Assembly (NCBI RefSeq): GCF_013375155.1
Contig: NZ_JABXOF010000004.1
Location: forward strand, 62,001-126,000
DNA from: Serratia ureilytica
Lineage (GTDB): Bacteria; Pseudomonadota; Gammaproteobacteria; Enterobacterales; Enterobacteriaceae
Direction of reading: 5' to 3'
Length of the DNA: 64,000 nucleotides
Part shown: positions 1 to 8,527 of the stretch, one piece after another
How the letters are laid out: every line of letters starts with the position of its first letter
Position numbering within the stretch: position 1 is the stretch's first letter
Notes under the pieces: generated by a model
What the model was told of the DNA's origin: nothing
What the model saw: only the letters and a program-made list of their open reading frames with translations
The model's database searches: none
Position numbers and translations under genes: made by a program

Positions 1-359
1 CGCTGGAAGAGGCGCGGCAGCACCTGCAGCACTTGGACGGCGTGATGATGGGGCGCGAGGCGTATCAGAATCCGGGTATCCTGGCGCGGGTCGACAGCGA
101 ACTGTTCGGCGCGCAGACTGCGGTGCCGGACAGCGTGGCGATCGTCGAAGCGCTGTATCCGTATATCGAGCGCGAGCTGTCTAACGGCACCTATCTTGGC
201 CACATTACTCGCCATATTCTCGGTCTGTTCCAGGGCGTGCCGGGCGCGCGCCAGTGGCGTCGCCATCTGAGCGAGAACGCCCACAAGCCGGGCGCCGATG
301 CGCGGGTGGTGGAGCAGGCGCTGGCGCTGGTGCGTCAGCCGCGCGTCGAAATGGCGTAA
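1..359 (+). CDS. dusA: tRNA-dihydrouridine(20/20a) synthase DusA, C-terminal part
   Basis: This is the 3' end of a gene cut by the window edge; the reading frame is open from base 3. DusA is a flavoenzyme that reduces uridines 20/20a in the D-loop of tRNA. What is visible is the end of the TIM barrel, with the DGVMMGREAYQNPG segment that binds the FMN phosphate region, followed by the helical C-terminal tRNA-binding domain (residues from about PDSVAIVEAL onward, including TRHILGLFQGVPGAR). The downstream neighbours pspG, qorA and dnaB are the same as in E. coli, which supports the assignment. The true start lies outside the window. Confidence 0.93.
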   Translation, partial: LEEARQHLQHLDGVMMGREAYQNPGILARVDSELFGAQTAVPDSVAIVEALYPYIERELSNGTYLGHITRHILGLFQGVPGARQWRRHLSENAHKPGADARVVEQALALVRQPRVEMA

Positions 360-461
360 TCCACAAAAAATTTGACCAACAGTTAGTGTTTTTCGCCAGG
401 CGTTCGGTGCGTTACCGGATGCCTGTCCTCTATTTTCAATGGGTTAGCCCATCCGCCGTTC

Positions 462-476
462 TGGCACGCTTCTTGT
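462..476 (+). promoter_or_regulatory. Sigma-54 promoter of pspG
   Basis: The sequence TGGCAC-N5-TTGT matches the -24/-12 consensus TGGCAC-N5-TTGC with one mismatch, and lies about 40 bases before the pspG start codon. In enterobacteria pspG belongs to the PspF/sigma-54 phage-shock regulon, so PspF presumably binds upstream in 360-440. The PspF site itself was not identified. Confidence 0.8.
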
Positions 477-516
477 AATCCACTCTGCAGATACGTTGTA
501 TTGCAAAGGAGCAATC

Positions 517-735
517 ATGTTGGAAATCTTCTTTCTCATTGGTTTTGTGGTGATGCTGATGGTGACCGGCATCTCGCTGCTGGGGATCTTCGCTGCGCTG
601 TTGGTGGCGGCGGCATTCATGCTGTTGGGCGGGCTGTTCGCGGTGGTCATTAAGCTGCTGCCGTGGCTGATTTTGGCGGTGGTTGGGGTATGGATTTACC
701 GTTCAATGCAGAAACCCCAGATCCGGCGTTACTGA
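517..735 (+). CDS. pspG: Phage shock protein G
   Basis: A 72-residue, almost wholly hydrophobic inner-membrane protein (MLEIFFLIGF... with two membrane segments, then a short basic tail ending RSMQKPQIRRY). PspG is an effector of the phage-shock response to membrane stress and inner-membrane leakage. The ATG at 517 is preceded by a good ribosome site (AAAGGAG); an in-frame TTG at 496 would add seven residues and lacks such a site. Position between dusA and qorA and the sigma-54 promoter just upstream agree with the E. coli arrangement. Transcription probably continues into a structured 3' region. Confidence 0.92.
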   Translation: MLEIFFLIGFVVMLMVTGISLLGIFAALLVAAAFMLLGGLFAVVIKLLPWLILAVVGVWIYRSMQKPQIRRY

Positions 736-910
736 TTTTTTGCTGAATAATCAGACAGTCACACTGAAACTTGCACAATTTCCCGCACCGCGAATGCGGC
801 AGCGATCACAGCTTGGCAGTTTTCCCCGGCGATGTGGCACATAAAGCGTGTTTTTTGCCGGACGGGGCTGTTAGGATGTGGGTCGATGCAGTGATGCGAC
901 CGATTTCATC

Positions 911-1024
911 ACCGTGAGAGACACCTAAAATTCGTGTTGCTAAAGCAACCCCTGTCTCTGGCGGACTCTGCTCTACCCCTACAAAACGCAGTAACAGAAA
1001 GGGCTCCGCAAGGAGCCCTTTTCT
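911..1024 (+). ncRNA. Candidate small RNA or structured 3' UTR of pspG
   Basis: The stretch has nested pairing: outer arms AGAGACA (917-923) and TGTCTCT (953-959), an inner hairpin GTTGCT-AA-AGCAAC (936-949), a single-stranded middle, and a final intrinsic terminator (1000-1019 plus TTTTC). A further hairpin, GGTCG/CGACC (881-901), precedes it. In E. coli an Hfq-bound RNA called PspH has been reported from the pspG 3' UTR, so an equivalent here is plausible. Homology at sequence level could not be checked. Confidence 0.42.
1000..1024 (+). terminator. Intrinsic terminator after pspG
   Basis: Stem AGGGCTCC / GGAGCCCT with loop GCAA, followed by TTTTCTTT. On the other strand an A-rich flank makes it usable for the convergent qorA as well. 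Confidence 0.85.
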
Positions 1025-1034
1025 TTGGCCGCGA

Positions 1035-2018
1035 TCAGGGGATCAGCAGGCTGGAACCGCTGGTGCTGCGGCTTTCCAGCACCTGGTGCGCACGCTGGGC
1101 GTCGGCCAGCGCGAATTTCTGCTCGTCTCTCACCTCCACCCGAATGGCGCCGCTGCCGATCAGCGAGAACAGCTCGTTGCTGGCGTACTGCAGCTCGGCG
1201 CGGTTGGTGATGTAGCCGTTGAGGGAAGGGCGGGTGACGTACAGCGAGCCCTTCTGATTCAGCAGCGCCAGATCGACGCCGGTCACCGGGCCGGACGCGT
1301 TGCCGAAGCTGACCATCAGGCCGCGCCGCTTCAGGCTGTTGAGCGAGGCCTGCCAGGTGCTTTGCCCCACCGAATCGTATACCACGCCGACCTTCTCGCC
1401 GTGCGTCAGCTCGGCCACCCGCTGGGCGATATCCTCTTTATGGTAGTTGATGGTGGCCCAGGCGCCGGCCTGCTTCGCCAGCGCCGCCTTCTCGTCGGAG
1501 CCGACGCTGCCGATCAGGCGCGCGCCCAGCGCTTTGGCCCACTGACAGGCGATCAGCCCGACGCCGCCGGCGGCTGCATGGAACAAAAATACTTCACCCG
1601 GCTGCACTTCGTGGGTCTGGCGCAGCAGATAGTGCACCGTCAGCCCTTTCAGAAAAGAAGCGGCGCCTTGCTCAAAGCTCAGGTTGTGCGGCAGCAGCGC
1701 CACTTTCTCTTCCGGCACGTTGTGGATCTCGCTGTAGGCGCCGAGCGACGACTGCGCATACACCACCCGGTCGCCCGGTTTGATCGCGCTGACCCCGGCG
1801 CCGACCTTGACCACCACGCCGGCCGCTTCGGTGCCGAGGCCGCTCGGCAGGCTGGCCGGCGCGTACAGCCCGCTGCGCACATAGGTGTCGATGTAGTTGA
1901 TGCCGATCGCCTTGTTCTCGATCTGCACTTCACCGGCAGCCGGATCGAGCGGTGTAAAATCAACGTATTGCAAGACTTCCGGTCCGCCGACGGCGGAGAA
2001 TTGAATGCGCTTGGCCAT
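1035..2018 (-). CDS. qorA: NADPH:quinone oxidoreductase (zinc-independent MDR family)
   Basis: The 327 residues match the length of E. coli QOR. This soluble enzyme reduces quinones with NADPH by one electron. Visible features are the GroES-like N-terminal domain (residues 1-120, with GLGTEAAGVVVKVG), and the Rossmann fold with AAAGGVGLIACQWAK (about residues 148-162) for NADPH. Zinc ligands of alcohol dehydrogenases are absent, as expected. It is transcribed towards pspG and divergently from dnaB, and ends at a shared bidirectional terminator. The placement next to dnaB is the same as in E. coli. Confidence 0.92.
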   Translation of the reverse strand: MAKRIQFSAVGGPEVLQYVDFTPLDPAAGEVQIENKAIGINYIDTYVRSGLYAPASLPSGLGTEAAGVVVKVGAGVSAIKPGDRVVYAQSSLGAYSEIHNVPEEKVALLPHNLSFEQGAASFLKGLTVHYLLRQTHEVQPGEVFLFHAAAGGVGLIACQWAKALGARLIGSVGSDEKAALAKQAGAWATINYHKEDIAQRVAELTHGEKVGVVYDSVGQSTWQASLNSLKRRGLMVSFGNASGPVTGVDLALLNQKGSLYVTRPSLNGYITNRAELQYASNELFSLIGSGAIRVEVRDEQKFALADAQRAHQVLESRSTSGSSLLIP

Positions 2019-2106
2019 AGGGTTACCTCGTTGGAGTGTCTGATTTCACCCTATTCTTTTTATTATCGGAGATCCAGTTCGCCCGTGCGGGGGTCAATAC
2101 CTTTTT

Positions 2107-2139
2107 TGCATCGGTTATGACGCAAAAATCACGTATACT
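2107..2139 (+). promoter_or_regulatory. Likely dnaB promoter
   Basis: A good -10 hexamer TATACT (2134-2139) lies 47 bases before the dnaB ATG. The -35 is poor (TTGCAT sits too far, TCGGTT is at the correct distance). Short arms GACGC (2119-2123) and GCGTC (2143-2147) flank the -10 and could be an operator. Confidence 0.5.
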
Positions 2140-2185
2140 CTCGCGTCAGGATCCTTCATTCGCAACCGGATAAAGACTACGTTTC

Positions 2186-3610
2186 ATGGCAGGAAAAAAA
2201 CCAACCAACAAAACAAACGCGGACGAAACCAGAGAGCGTTCCAGAGATCGTCAGATGGAAGGGCTGAAGATGCCGCCGCACTCGCTGGAGGCCGAGCAGT
2301 CGGTGTTGGGCGGTTTGATGCTGGATAACGAGCGTTGGGACAACGTGGCGGAACGCGTGGTCGCCAACGACTTCTTCAGCCGCCCGCATCGCCTGATCTT
2401 TACCGAGATGCAGCGTCTGCTGGAGATGAGCAAGCCTATCGACCTCATCACCCTGTCCGAATCGCTCGAACAGAAGGGCGAACTGGACTCGGTGGGGGGC
2501 TTCGCCTACCTGGCCGAGCTGTCGAAAAACACCCCGAGCGCCGCCAACATCGGTGCCTACGCCGACATCGTACGCGAGCGCGCGGTGGTGCGCGAAATGA
2601 TCTCGGTGGCTAACGAAATCGCCGACGCCGGCTACGATCCGCAGGGGCGCAGCAGCGAAGACCTGCTCGATCTGGCGGAATCCCGCGTATTCCAAATCGC
2701 CGAGAACCGCGCCAGCAAAGACGAGGGCCCGAAGGGCATCGAACGCATCCTGGAAGACACCGTCTCGCGCATCGAACAGCTGTATCAGCAGCCGCATGAC
2801 GGCGTGACCGGGGTCGATACCGGCTATCAGGACCTCAACAAGAAAACCGCGGGCATGCAAAAGTCCGATCTGATCATCGTCGCCGCCCGTCCATCGATGG
2901 GGAAAACCACCTTCGCCATGAACCTGTGCGAAAACGCCGCGATGACCCAGGAGAAACCGGTGCTGATCTTCAGCCTGGAGATGCCCGGCGAGCAGATCAT
3001 GATGCGTATGCTGGCGTCACTGTCGCGCGTGGATCAGACGCGCATCCGTACCGGCCAGCTCGACGACGAGGACTGGGCGCGCATTTCCAGCACCATGGGC
3101 ATCCTGCTGGAGAAGCGCAACATGTACATCGACGACTCCTCCGGCCTGACGCCGACCGAGGTGCGCTCGCGCGCGCGGCGCATTTTCCGTGAGCACGACG
3201 GGCTTAGCCTGATCATGATCGACTACCTGCAGCTGATGCGCGTGCCGGCCTTGTCCGACAACCGTACGCTGGAGATCGCCGAGATTTCGCGCTCGCTGAA
3301 GGCGCTGGCGAAAGAGTTGCAGGTGCCGGTGGTGGCGCTGTCGCAGCTGAACCGAAGCCTGGAGCAGCGCGCCGACAAACGCCCGGTCAACTCCGACCTG
3401 CGTGAATCCGGCTCCATCGAGCAGGACGCCGACCTGATTATGTTCATCTATCGTGATGAGGTGTATCACGAGAACAGCGATCTGAAAGGGATCGCGGAAA
3501 TTATTATCGGTAAGCAGCGTAACGGCCCAATCGGCACCGTGCGCCTTACCTTTAACGGCCAGTGGTCGCGTTTCGATAACTACGCGGGGCCACAATACGA
3601 TGACGAATAA
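2186..3610 (+). CDS. dnaB: Replicative DNA helicase DnaB
   Basis: A 474-residue protein. DnaB is the hexameric 5'-3' helicase of the replication fork, loaded by DnaC and bound to DnaG primase. The N-terminal helical domain (PPHSLEAEQSVLGGLMLDNERWDNVAERV, residues about 30-60) is followed by a linker and the RecA-like motor with Walker A ARPSMGKTTF (about residues 234-243), Walker B LIMIDYLQLM, and the C-terminal KQRNGPIGTV arginine-finger region. Start ATG at 2186 gives the usual MAGKKP N terminus. No intein is present. It is followed 17 bases later by alr, likely in one transcript. Confidence 0.97.
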   Translation: MAGKKPTNKTNADETRERSRDRQMEGLKMPPHSLEAEQSVLGGLMLDNERWDNVAERVVANDFFSRPHRLIFTEMQRLLEMSKPIDLITLSESLEQKGELDSVGGFAYLAELSKNTPSAANIGAYADIVRERAVVREMISVANEIADAGYDPQGRSSEDLLDLAESRVFQIAENRASKDEGPKGIERILEDTVSRIEQLYQQPHDGVTGVDTGYQDLNKKTAGMQKSDLIIVAARPSMGKTTFAMNLCENAAMTQEKPVLIFSLEMPGEQIMMRMLASLSRVDQTRIRTGQLDDEDWARISSTMGILLEKRNMYIDDSSGLTPTEVRSRARRIFREHDGLSLIMIDYLQLMRVPALSDNRTLEIAEISRSLKALAKELQVPVVALSQLNRSLEQRADKRPVNSDLRESGSIEQDADLIMFIYRDEVYHENSDLKGIAEIIIGKQRNGPIGTVRLTFNGQWSRFDNYAGPQYDDE

Positions 3611-3627
3611 TCAGCTAAGGAACTGAA

Positions 3628-4707
3628 ATGAAAGCGGCAACCGCTGTAATCGACCGCCGCGCTCTGCGACATAATCTGCAACAGGTGCGCCGCCAGGCGC
3701 CGCAAAGCCGCCTGATTGCCGTTGTGAAAGCAAACGCTTATGGACATGGCCTGCTGGAAACAGCACACACCCTGCAAGACGCCGACTGCTACGGCGTAGC
3801 GCGCATCGGCGAGGCGCTGATGCTGCGCTCCGGCGGCATCGTCAAGCCGATCCTGCTGCTGGAAGGCTTCTTCAGCGCCGAAGACCTGCCGGTGCTGGTG
3901 GCGAACAACATCGAAACCGCGGTGCACAGCATCGAACAGCTCGAGGCGCTGGAACAGGCCGAGCTGGCGCGCCCGGTGCCGGTGTGGATGAAGCTCGATA
4001 CCGGCATGCATCGGCTGGGGGTGCGTCCCGAACAGGCGGAGGCGTTTTATCAGCGCCTGTGCGCTTGCCGCAACGTGGCGCAGCCGGTCAATATCATGAG
4101 CCACTTCAGCCGCGCCGACGAGCCGGAGTCCGACACCACGTTGAAACAGATCGCCTGCTTCGAGCAGTTCGCGCGCGGCAAACCGGGCCAGCGCTCGGTC
4201 GCCGCTTCCGGCGGCACGCTGCTGTGGCCGGACGCCCACAACGAGTGGGTGCGCCCCGGCATCATTCTGTACGGCGTGTCGCCGTTGGATAGCGGCAGCG
4301 GCGCCGAGCATGGTCTGCAGCCGGCGATGACGCTGAAATCCAGCCTGATCGCGGTGCGCGAGCACAAGGCTGGTGAAGCGGTGGGCTATGGTGGCACCTG
4401 GATCAGCCCGCGCGATACTCGCCTTGGCGTGGTGGCGATGGGGTACGGCGACGGCTACCCGCGCAGCGCGCCGACCGGCACGCCGATCCTGATCAACGGC
4501 CGCGAAGTGCCGATCGTCGGCCGGGTGTCGATGGACATGATTTCGGTCGATCTCGGGCCGGACGCCGCCGATAAGGTGGGGGATGAAGCGGTGCTGTGGG
4601 GGCCGGCGTTGCCGGTCGAGCGCATCGCCGCCTGTACCGGCATCAGCGCTTATGAACTGATCACCAAGCTCACGCAGCGCGTGGCGATGGAATACATTGG
4701 CGACTGA
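3628..4707 (+). CDS. alr: Alanine racemase (biosynthetic)
   Basis: A 359-residue PLP enzyme that interconverts L- and D-alanine for peptidoglycan. The PLP lysine is Lys34 in [10 protein letters not shown]; the catalytic tyrosine loop is visible as [13 protein letters not shown], and [12 protein letters not shown] and MSHFSRADE line the barrel. The fold is an N-terminal TIM barrel and C-terminal beta domain ending [16 protein letters not shown] precedes the ATG. It follows dnaB directly as in E. coli and ends at a strong hairpin. Confidence 0.96.
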   Translation: MKAATAVIDRRALRHNLQQVRRQAPQSRLIAVVKANAYGHGLLETAHTLQDADCYGVARIGEALMLRSGGIVKPILLLEGFFSAEDLPVLVANNIETAVHSIEQLEALEQAELARPVPVWMKLDTGMHRLGVRPEQAEAFYQRLCACRNVAQPVNIMSHFSRADEPESDTTLKQIACFEQFARGKPGQRSVAASGGTLLWPDAHNEWVRPGIILYGVSPLDSGSGAEHGLQPAMTLKSSLIAVREHKAGEAVGYGGTWISPRDTRLGVVAMGYGDGYPRSAPTGTPILINGREVPIVGRVSMDMISVDLGPDAADKVGDEAVLWGPALPVERIAACTGISAYELITKLTQRVAMEYIGD

Positions 4708-4716
4708 TACGCCGCA

Positions 4717-4743
4717 GGGGCCGACGCGCGTCGGCCCCGTTTC
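4717..4743 (+). terminator. Terminator between alr and the convergent pheC-like gene
   Basis: A perfect 10-base stem GGGGCCGACG / CGTCGGCCCC with a two-base centre, followed by GTTTCT. It lies between two convergent genes. Confidence 0.7.
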
Positions 4744-4751
4744 TCAGCGGG

Positions 4752-5519
4752 TTACTTCTTTACCGCCAACCACTTGTCGATAACCTTCTGATACTCGCCG
4801 GTCGCCTTGGCCAGGTGCAGCCACTGATCCACATACAGTTTCCAGCTCAGATCGTCGCGCGGCAGCATGTAAGCCTTTTCGCCGTACTGCATCGGTTTGG
4901 TCGGATTCACCGCGCACAGCTTCGGATAGCGCTTCTGCTGGTACAGCGCCTCGGAGGCGTCGGTGATCATCACGTCCGCCTTGCGATCCACCAGCTGCTG
5001 GAAAATGCTCATGTTGTCGTGCGTCAGCGTCAGCTTGGCTTTTGGCAGATAGGCGTGCACGAAGGCTTCGTTGGTGCCGCCCGCCGGTTCCAGCAGACGC
5101 ACCGACGGTTTGTTGATCTGTTCTATCGTGCGGTATTTCTTCACGTCGGTGCAGCGCACCAGCGGAATTTTGCCGTCGGTATCCAGCTTGTCGGCGAAGA
5201 ACACCTGTTTTTGGCGCTCCAGCGTGACGGAGATGCCGCCCATGGCGATGTCGCACTTGCCGGAGGCGAAGTCCGGCGTCAGGGTTTTCCAGCTGGTTTT
5301 CACCCACTTCACCTTGGCGCCGAGGCTCTTCGCCAGCGATTCCGCCATGTCGATATCGATGCCTTCATAGCTGCCATCTTCCTTGAGGAAGGTGTAGGGC
5401 TTGTAGTCGCCGGTGGTGCAGACCTCCAGGGTCTTTTGCTGCAGCACTTTGTCCAGGTGGGATTGCGCGCCGGCGCTGCCGGCGGCGAGCAGCAGCGCGA
5501 GAGGGAGTAACTTTTTCAT
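4752..5519 (-). CDS. pheC: Periplasmic cyclohexadienyl dehydratase-like protein (PheC family)
   Basis: A 255-residue exported protein with a signal peptide ending near AGSAGAQ. It has the type II solute-binding fold, but the details match Pseudomonas PheC, which converts prephenate/arogenate to phenylpyruvate/phenylalanine in the periplasm: TTGDYKPYTF near the start, GGISVTLERQ, PAGGTNEAF, MITDASEA with Glu190 at the position of the catalytic acid, and AEKAYMLPRDD-type ending (here GEKAYMLPRDD, then YVDQWLH). The alternative is an amino acid ABC-transporter binding protein; no permease or ATPase gene is adjacent, which favours the enzyme. It lies near tyrB, whose product transaminates phenylpyruvate. 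The symbol reflects family, not proven activity. Confidence 0.75.
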   Translation of the reverse strand: MKKLLPLALLLAAGSAGAQSHLDKVLQQKTLEVCTTGDYKPYTFLKEDGSYEGIDIDMAESLAKSLGAKVKWVKTSWKTLTPDFASGKCDIAMGGISVTLERQKQVFFADKLDTDGKIPLVRCTDVKKYRTIEQINKPSVRLLEPAGGTNEAFVHAYLPKAKLTLTHDNMSIFQQLVDRKADVMITDASEALYQQKRYPKLCAVNPTKPMQYGEKAYMLPRDDLSWKLYVDQWLHLAKATGEYQKVIDKWLAVKK

Positions 5520-5734
5520 CTGGCGTCCTTTTTATACATTCGTGGTTTTATGCGTTACTTCGCCGTTAATTGTCGTTTGCCTGCATGAGTTAGCCGTTTT
5601 TTATGCCGCTTACCGGCGAAAACGCCGGGCGTTGCTGCTGTACGCGATTTAAGCGCCAGGGTGTGACGTCGGCAACGGTAAAAAAACTGGTAGGCTGTAA
5701 CGTCAACATTTATTAACACAGTTTACAGGTGGCT

Positions 5735-6208
5735 ATGTACAACATTGACGATTTTGATATGAAAATCCTGACGCTGTTACAGGCCAACGGCCGTTTGACC
5801 AATCAGGAGCTGAGCGAACTGGTGGGGCTTTCCGCTTCCCAGTGTTCACGGCGGCGCATCAGCCTGGAGCAGGCGCAGCTGATCCGCGGCTACCACGCGC
5901 GGCTGGCGCCGGAGGCGGTCGGCCTGGGGCTGGTGGGGCTGATTGAAGTCAGCCTGATCACGCACGCTCAGGAGCAGATCGACAGCTTTCATCAGATGCT
6001 GGAGGACGTGGACGCGATCCTGGACGCTTACAAGACCACCGGCGACGCCGATTACCTGCTGAAAGTGGCGGTGGCGGACCTGCCGGCGCTGAGCGAGTTC
6101 ATCAGCCAGACGCTGTCGCCGCACAAAAGCGTGGCGCATATCAAAACGGCGGTGGTGCTCAATCGCATCAAGGAAAACGGTTTGTTGCCGGTGACGCGAG
6201 AAAGCTGA
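5735..6208 (+). CDS. Lrp/AsnC family transcriptional regulator
   Basis: A 157-residue protein with an N-terminal winged HTH (DDFDMKILTLLQANGRLTNQELSELVGLSASQCSRRRISLEQAQLI) and a C-terminal RAM ligand-binding domain (EVSLITHAQEQIDSFHQMLEDVDAILDAYKTTGDADYLLKVAV). These proteins form octamers that respond to amino acids. The ATG at 5735 is preceded by AGG at suitable distance; an in-frame GTG at 5729 is the alternative. It lies between the pheC-like gene (divergent) and tyrB (same strand, 79 bases on), so control of aromatic amino acid genes is a reasonable inference. Its ligand is unknown. Confidence 0.85.
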   Translation: MYNIDDFDMKILTLLQANGRLTNQELSELVGLSASQCSRRRISLEQAQLIRGYHARLAPEAVGLGLVGLIEVSLITHAQEQIDSFHQMLEDVDAILDAYKTTGDADYLLKVAVADLPALSEFISQTLSPHKSVAHIKTAVVLNRIKENGLLPVTRES

Positions 6209-6287
6209 AACCGAATACGCTTTTCCGTCTATATTAGGAACGTAACGCTGTGCCCAAACCACAATAAATAAACCAGGAGAAAAAAAC

Positions 6288-7481
6288 GTGTTCCAGAACG
6301 TTGACGCCTATGCCGGCGATCCCATTCTGTCGCTGATGGAAAAATTCAAACAAGACCCGCGCGCGCACAAGGTGAACCTGAGCATTGGCCTGTACTACGA
6401 TGCGCAGGGCGTTATTCCGCAGATGCGCGCGGTCGCCGCGGCGCAAGCGCAGTTGAACAGCGTCGAGCACGGCGCCTCGGTATACCTGCCGATGGAAGGG
6501 CTGCAATCCTACCGCACCGCCATCCAGCATTTGCTGTTCGGCGAGCAGCACCCGATGCTGCAGCAGGGGCGCATCGCCACCATTCAGACCGTCGGCGGTT
6601 CCGGCGCGCTGAAAGTGGGCGCGGACTTCCTGAAAAGCTACTTCCCGAATTCGCAGGTGTGGGTCAGCGATCCCACCTGGGAAAACCACGTCGCCATCTT
6701 CAGCGGCGCCGGTTTCAAGGTGAATACCTATCCGTATTTTGACGGCGAAAGCCTGGGCGTGAAGTTCGACGCCATGCTGGCTGCGCTGAAACAGCTGCCG
6801 AAGCACAGCATCGCGCTGCTGCATCCGTGCTGTCACAACCCGACCGGCTCAGACCTGACCCCCGCCCAGTGGGACGAAGTGATCAAGGTGATCGCCGATC
6901 GTGAGATCATTCCGTTCCTCGACATCGCCTATCAGGGCTTCGGCGGCGGTATGGAGCAGGACGTCTACGCCATTCGCGCCATTGCGGCGGCCGGCTTGCC
7001 GTGCCTGGTGAGCAACTCGTTCTCGAAGATCTTCTCACTGTACGGCGAGCGCGTCGGCGGCCTGTCGGTGGTGTGCGAAAGCGAAGAAGCGGCCGGGCGC
7101 GTGCTAGGCCAGCTGAAGGCGACCGTGCGCCGCAACTACTCGAGCCCGCCGAACTTCGGCGCGCAGCTGGTAGCTAAAGTGCTGAACGACGCTGAGCTGA
7201 AAACTCAGTGGCTCAATGAAGTGGAAAGCATGCGCACCCGCATTCTCGAAATGCGCCACGCGTTGGTGGACACCCTGAAGAGCGCGCTGCCGCAGCGCAA
7301 CTTCGATTACCTGCTGGCGCAGCGCGGCATGTTCAGCTACACCGGCTTCAGCGCGGCGCAGGTCGATCGCCTGCGCGAAGAGTTCGGCGTCTACCTGATC
7401 CACAGCGGCCGCATGTGCGTGGCCGGCCTGAACCACGACAACGTGCGTCAGGTAGCCGAGGCGTTTGCTGCGGTGCAGTAA
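6288..7481 (+). CDS. tyrB: Aromatic-amino-acid aminotransferase
   Basis: A 397-residue class I PLP aminotransferase, last step of tyrosine and phenylalanine synthesis, also acting on leucine and aspartate. The N terminus [20 protein letters not shown] and the PLP site [16 protein letters not shown] (Lys247) are typical of TyrB, as are [13 protein letters not shown] and [12 protein letters not shown] near the end, which holds the arginine for the substrate carboxylate. The upstream gap has AGGAG before the start at 6288. No clear TyrR box was found. It follows alr at a distance, as in E. coli, but with the pheC-like and Lrp-like genes in between. Confidence 0.93.
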   Translation: MFQNVDAYAGDPILSLMEKFKQDPRAHKVNLSIGLYYDAQGVIPQMRAVAAAQAQLNSVEHGASVYLPMEGLQSYRTAIQHLLFGEQHPMLQQGRIATIQTVGGSGALKVGADFLKSYFPNSQVWVSDPTWENHVAIFSGAGFKVNTYPYFDGESLGVKFDAMLAALKQLPKHSIALLHPCCHNPTGSDLTPAQWDEVIKVIADREIIPFLDIAYQGFGGGMEQDVYAIRAIAAAGLPCLVSNSFSKIFSLYGERVGGLSVVCESEEAAGRVLGQLKATVRRNYSSPPNFGAQLVAKVLNDAELKTQWLNEVESMRTRILEMRHALVDTLKSALPQRNFDYLLAQRGMFSYTGFSAAQVDRLREEFGVYLIHSGRMCVAGLNHDNVRQVAEAFAAVQ

Positions 7482-7510
7482 CGCCTGTTAGTCTGAACGG
7501 ACGTTCATCG

Positions 7511-7538
7511 GGAGCGATAGCGATATCGCTCCTTTTTT
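7511..7538 (+). terminator. Intrinsic terminator after tyrB
   Basis: A nine-base perfect stem GGAGCGATA / TATCGCTCC with loop GCGA, followed by six T residues. Confidence 0.92.
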
Positions 7539-7606
7539 ATTGCCGGCGCGCCGCCGAAGTTGCCGCAAACCGGAGAGAGAATATACTGATTGAGGGGCGC
7601 TCACTC

Positions 7607-8023
7607 ATGTGGCATCAGCAAACGCTAATCCTCAGCGCAAAAGCGCGTGGCTTTCATCTGGTTACCGACGAGATCACCAACCAGTTAACCCACTTACACC
7701 GCCTGCAAACCGGCCTGCTGCATCTGTTGCTGCAGCATACCTCGGCCTCGCTGACGCTCAACGAGAACTGCGATCCCACGGTGCGAGCCGATATGGAGCA
7801 GCATTTCCTGCGTCAGGTGCCGGAAAACGCCCCCTATCAACATGACTACGAAGGGCCGGACGACATGCCGGCGCACATCAAATCCTCGCTGCTGGGCGCT
7901 TCCTTGACGCTGCCCGTCAGGCACGGGCGGCTGATGTTGGGCACATGGCAGGGCATCTGGCTGGGGGAGCACCGCATCCACGGCGGAGCACGCCGTATTG
8001 TGGCCACATTACAGGGGGAATAA
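7607..8023 (+). CDS. yjbQ: YjbQ family protein (UPF0047)
   Basis: A 138-residue protein of the UPF0047 fold, described in E. coli as having weak thiamine phosphate synthase activity; its physiological role is not settled. The conserved core is visible: [48 protein letters not shown] and [12 protein letters not shown], with His and Asp/Glu residues that would bind metal. The ATG at 7607 has GAGGGG upstream; longer in-frame extensions to 7415 overlap tyrB and the terminator and are rejected. It is followed four bases later by yjbR, as in E. coli. Confidence 0.88.
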   Translation: MWHQQTLILSAKARGFHLVTDEITNQLTHLHRLQTGLLHLLLQHTSASLTLNENCDPTVRADMEQHFLRQVPENAPYQHDYEGPDDMPAHIKSSLLGASLTLPVRHGRLMLGTWQGIWLGEHRIHGGARRIVATLQGE

Positions 8024-8027
8024 CCCA

Positions 8028-8381
8028 ATGAATAACAGCGCATTGCTGGAGTACTGCATGGCGAAGCCGGGCGCGGAGCAAAGCGACCAGAACCAGTGGC
8101 AGGCCAGCCAGATCAAGGTGGGCGACGTGATGTTCGCCATGGTGTGCGAAGTGGAAGGGCGGCCGGCGTTGGCGGTCAAGTCCAGCCCGGAGCTGGCGGA
8201 AAGCCTGCGCGAACACCACCCTGAGATCGTCGCCTGCAATGGCCTGAACAAGGCGCACTGGAATACGGTATTTCTCGACGGCAACCTGCCGAACTCGCAG
8301 TTTTATGCGTTGATCGACAGCTCCTATCAGCTGGTGGTGGAAGGCCTGCCCGAACACGTGCGCCAGGAACTGCGCGCCTGA
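8028..8381 (+). CDS. yjbR: YjbR/MmcQ family protein
   Basis: A 117-residue small protein with the CyaY-like double-wing DNA-binding fold of the MmcQ/YjbR family. Conserved features include LLEYCMAKPGAEQSDQ at the N terminus, GDVMFAMV, LAVKSSPELAESLREHHPEI and the C-terminal LIDSSYQLVVEGLPEHVR. The function is not known. The ATG at 8028 follows AGGGGGAATAACCC; a GTG at 7998 would overlap yjbQ. The pairing with yjbQ suggests one transcript, ended by the hairpin at 8387. Confidence 0.85.
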   Translation: MNNSALLEYCMAKPGAEQSDQNQWQASQIKVGDVMFAMVCEVEGRPALAVKSSPELAESLREHHPEIVACNGLNKAHWNTVFLDGNLPNSQFYALIDSSYQLVVEGLPEHVRQELRA

Positions 8382-8386
8382 TTGCC

Positions 8387-8409
8387 GGGCGGCGGCGCCG
8401 CCCGTTTTC
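8387..8409 (+). terminator. Intrinsic terminator after yjbR
   Basis: Stem GGGCGGC / GCCGCCC with a GGC loop, followed by GTTTTCT. Confidence 0.8.
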
Positions 8410-8527
8410 TCCTGCTTTCTCGCGTTAAACCGTGATCAGGGCTTTAAATTGGGAACGTTCCCTTTTTATTGCCGGGCTAAAGCGGCTACGCTTGGGCATT
8501 CAAGAAACGCGGATGAAGGAGGCCGAC

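Noticed and set aside
1086..2120. A 344-codon plus-strand frame over qorA.
   Set aside because: It is the complement of a clear conserved gene.
6209..6287. Search for a TyrR box (TGTAAA-N6-TTTACA) before tyrB.
   Set aside because: No acceptable match was found here or in 5650-5734.
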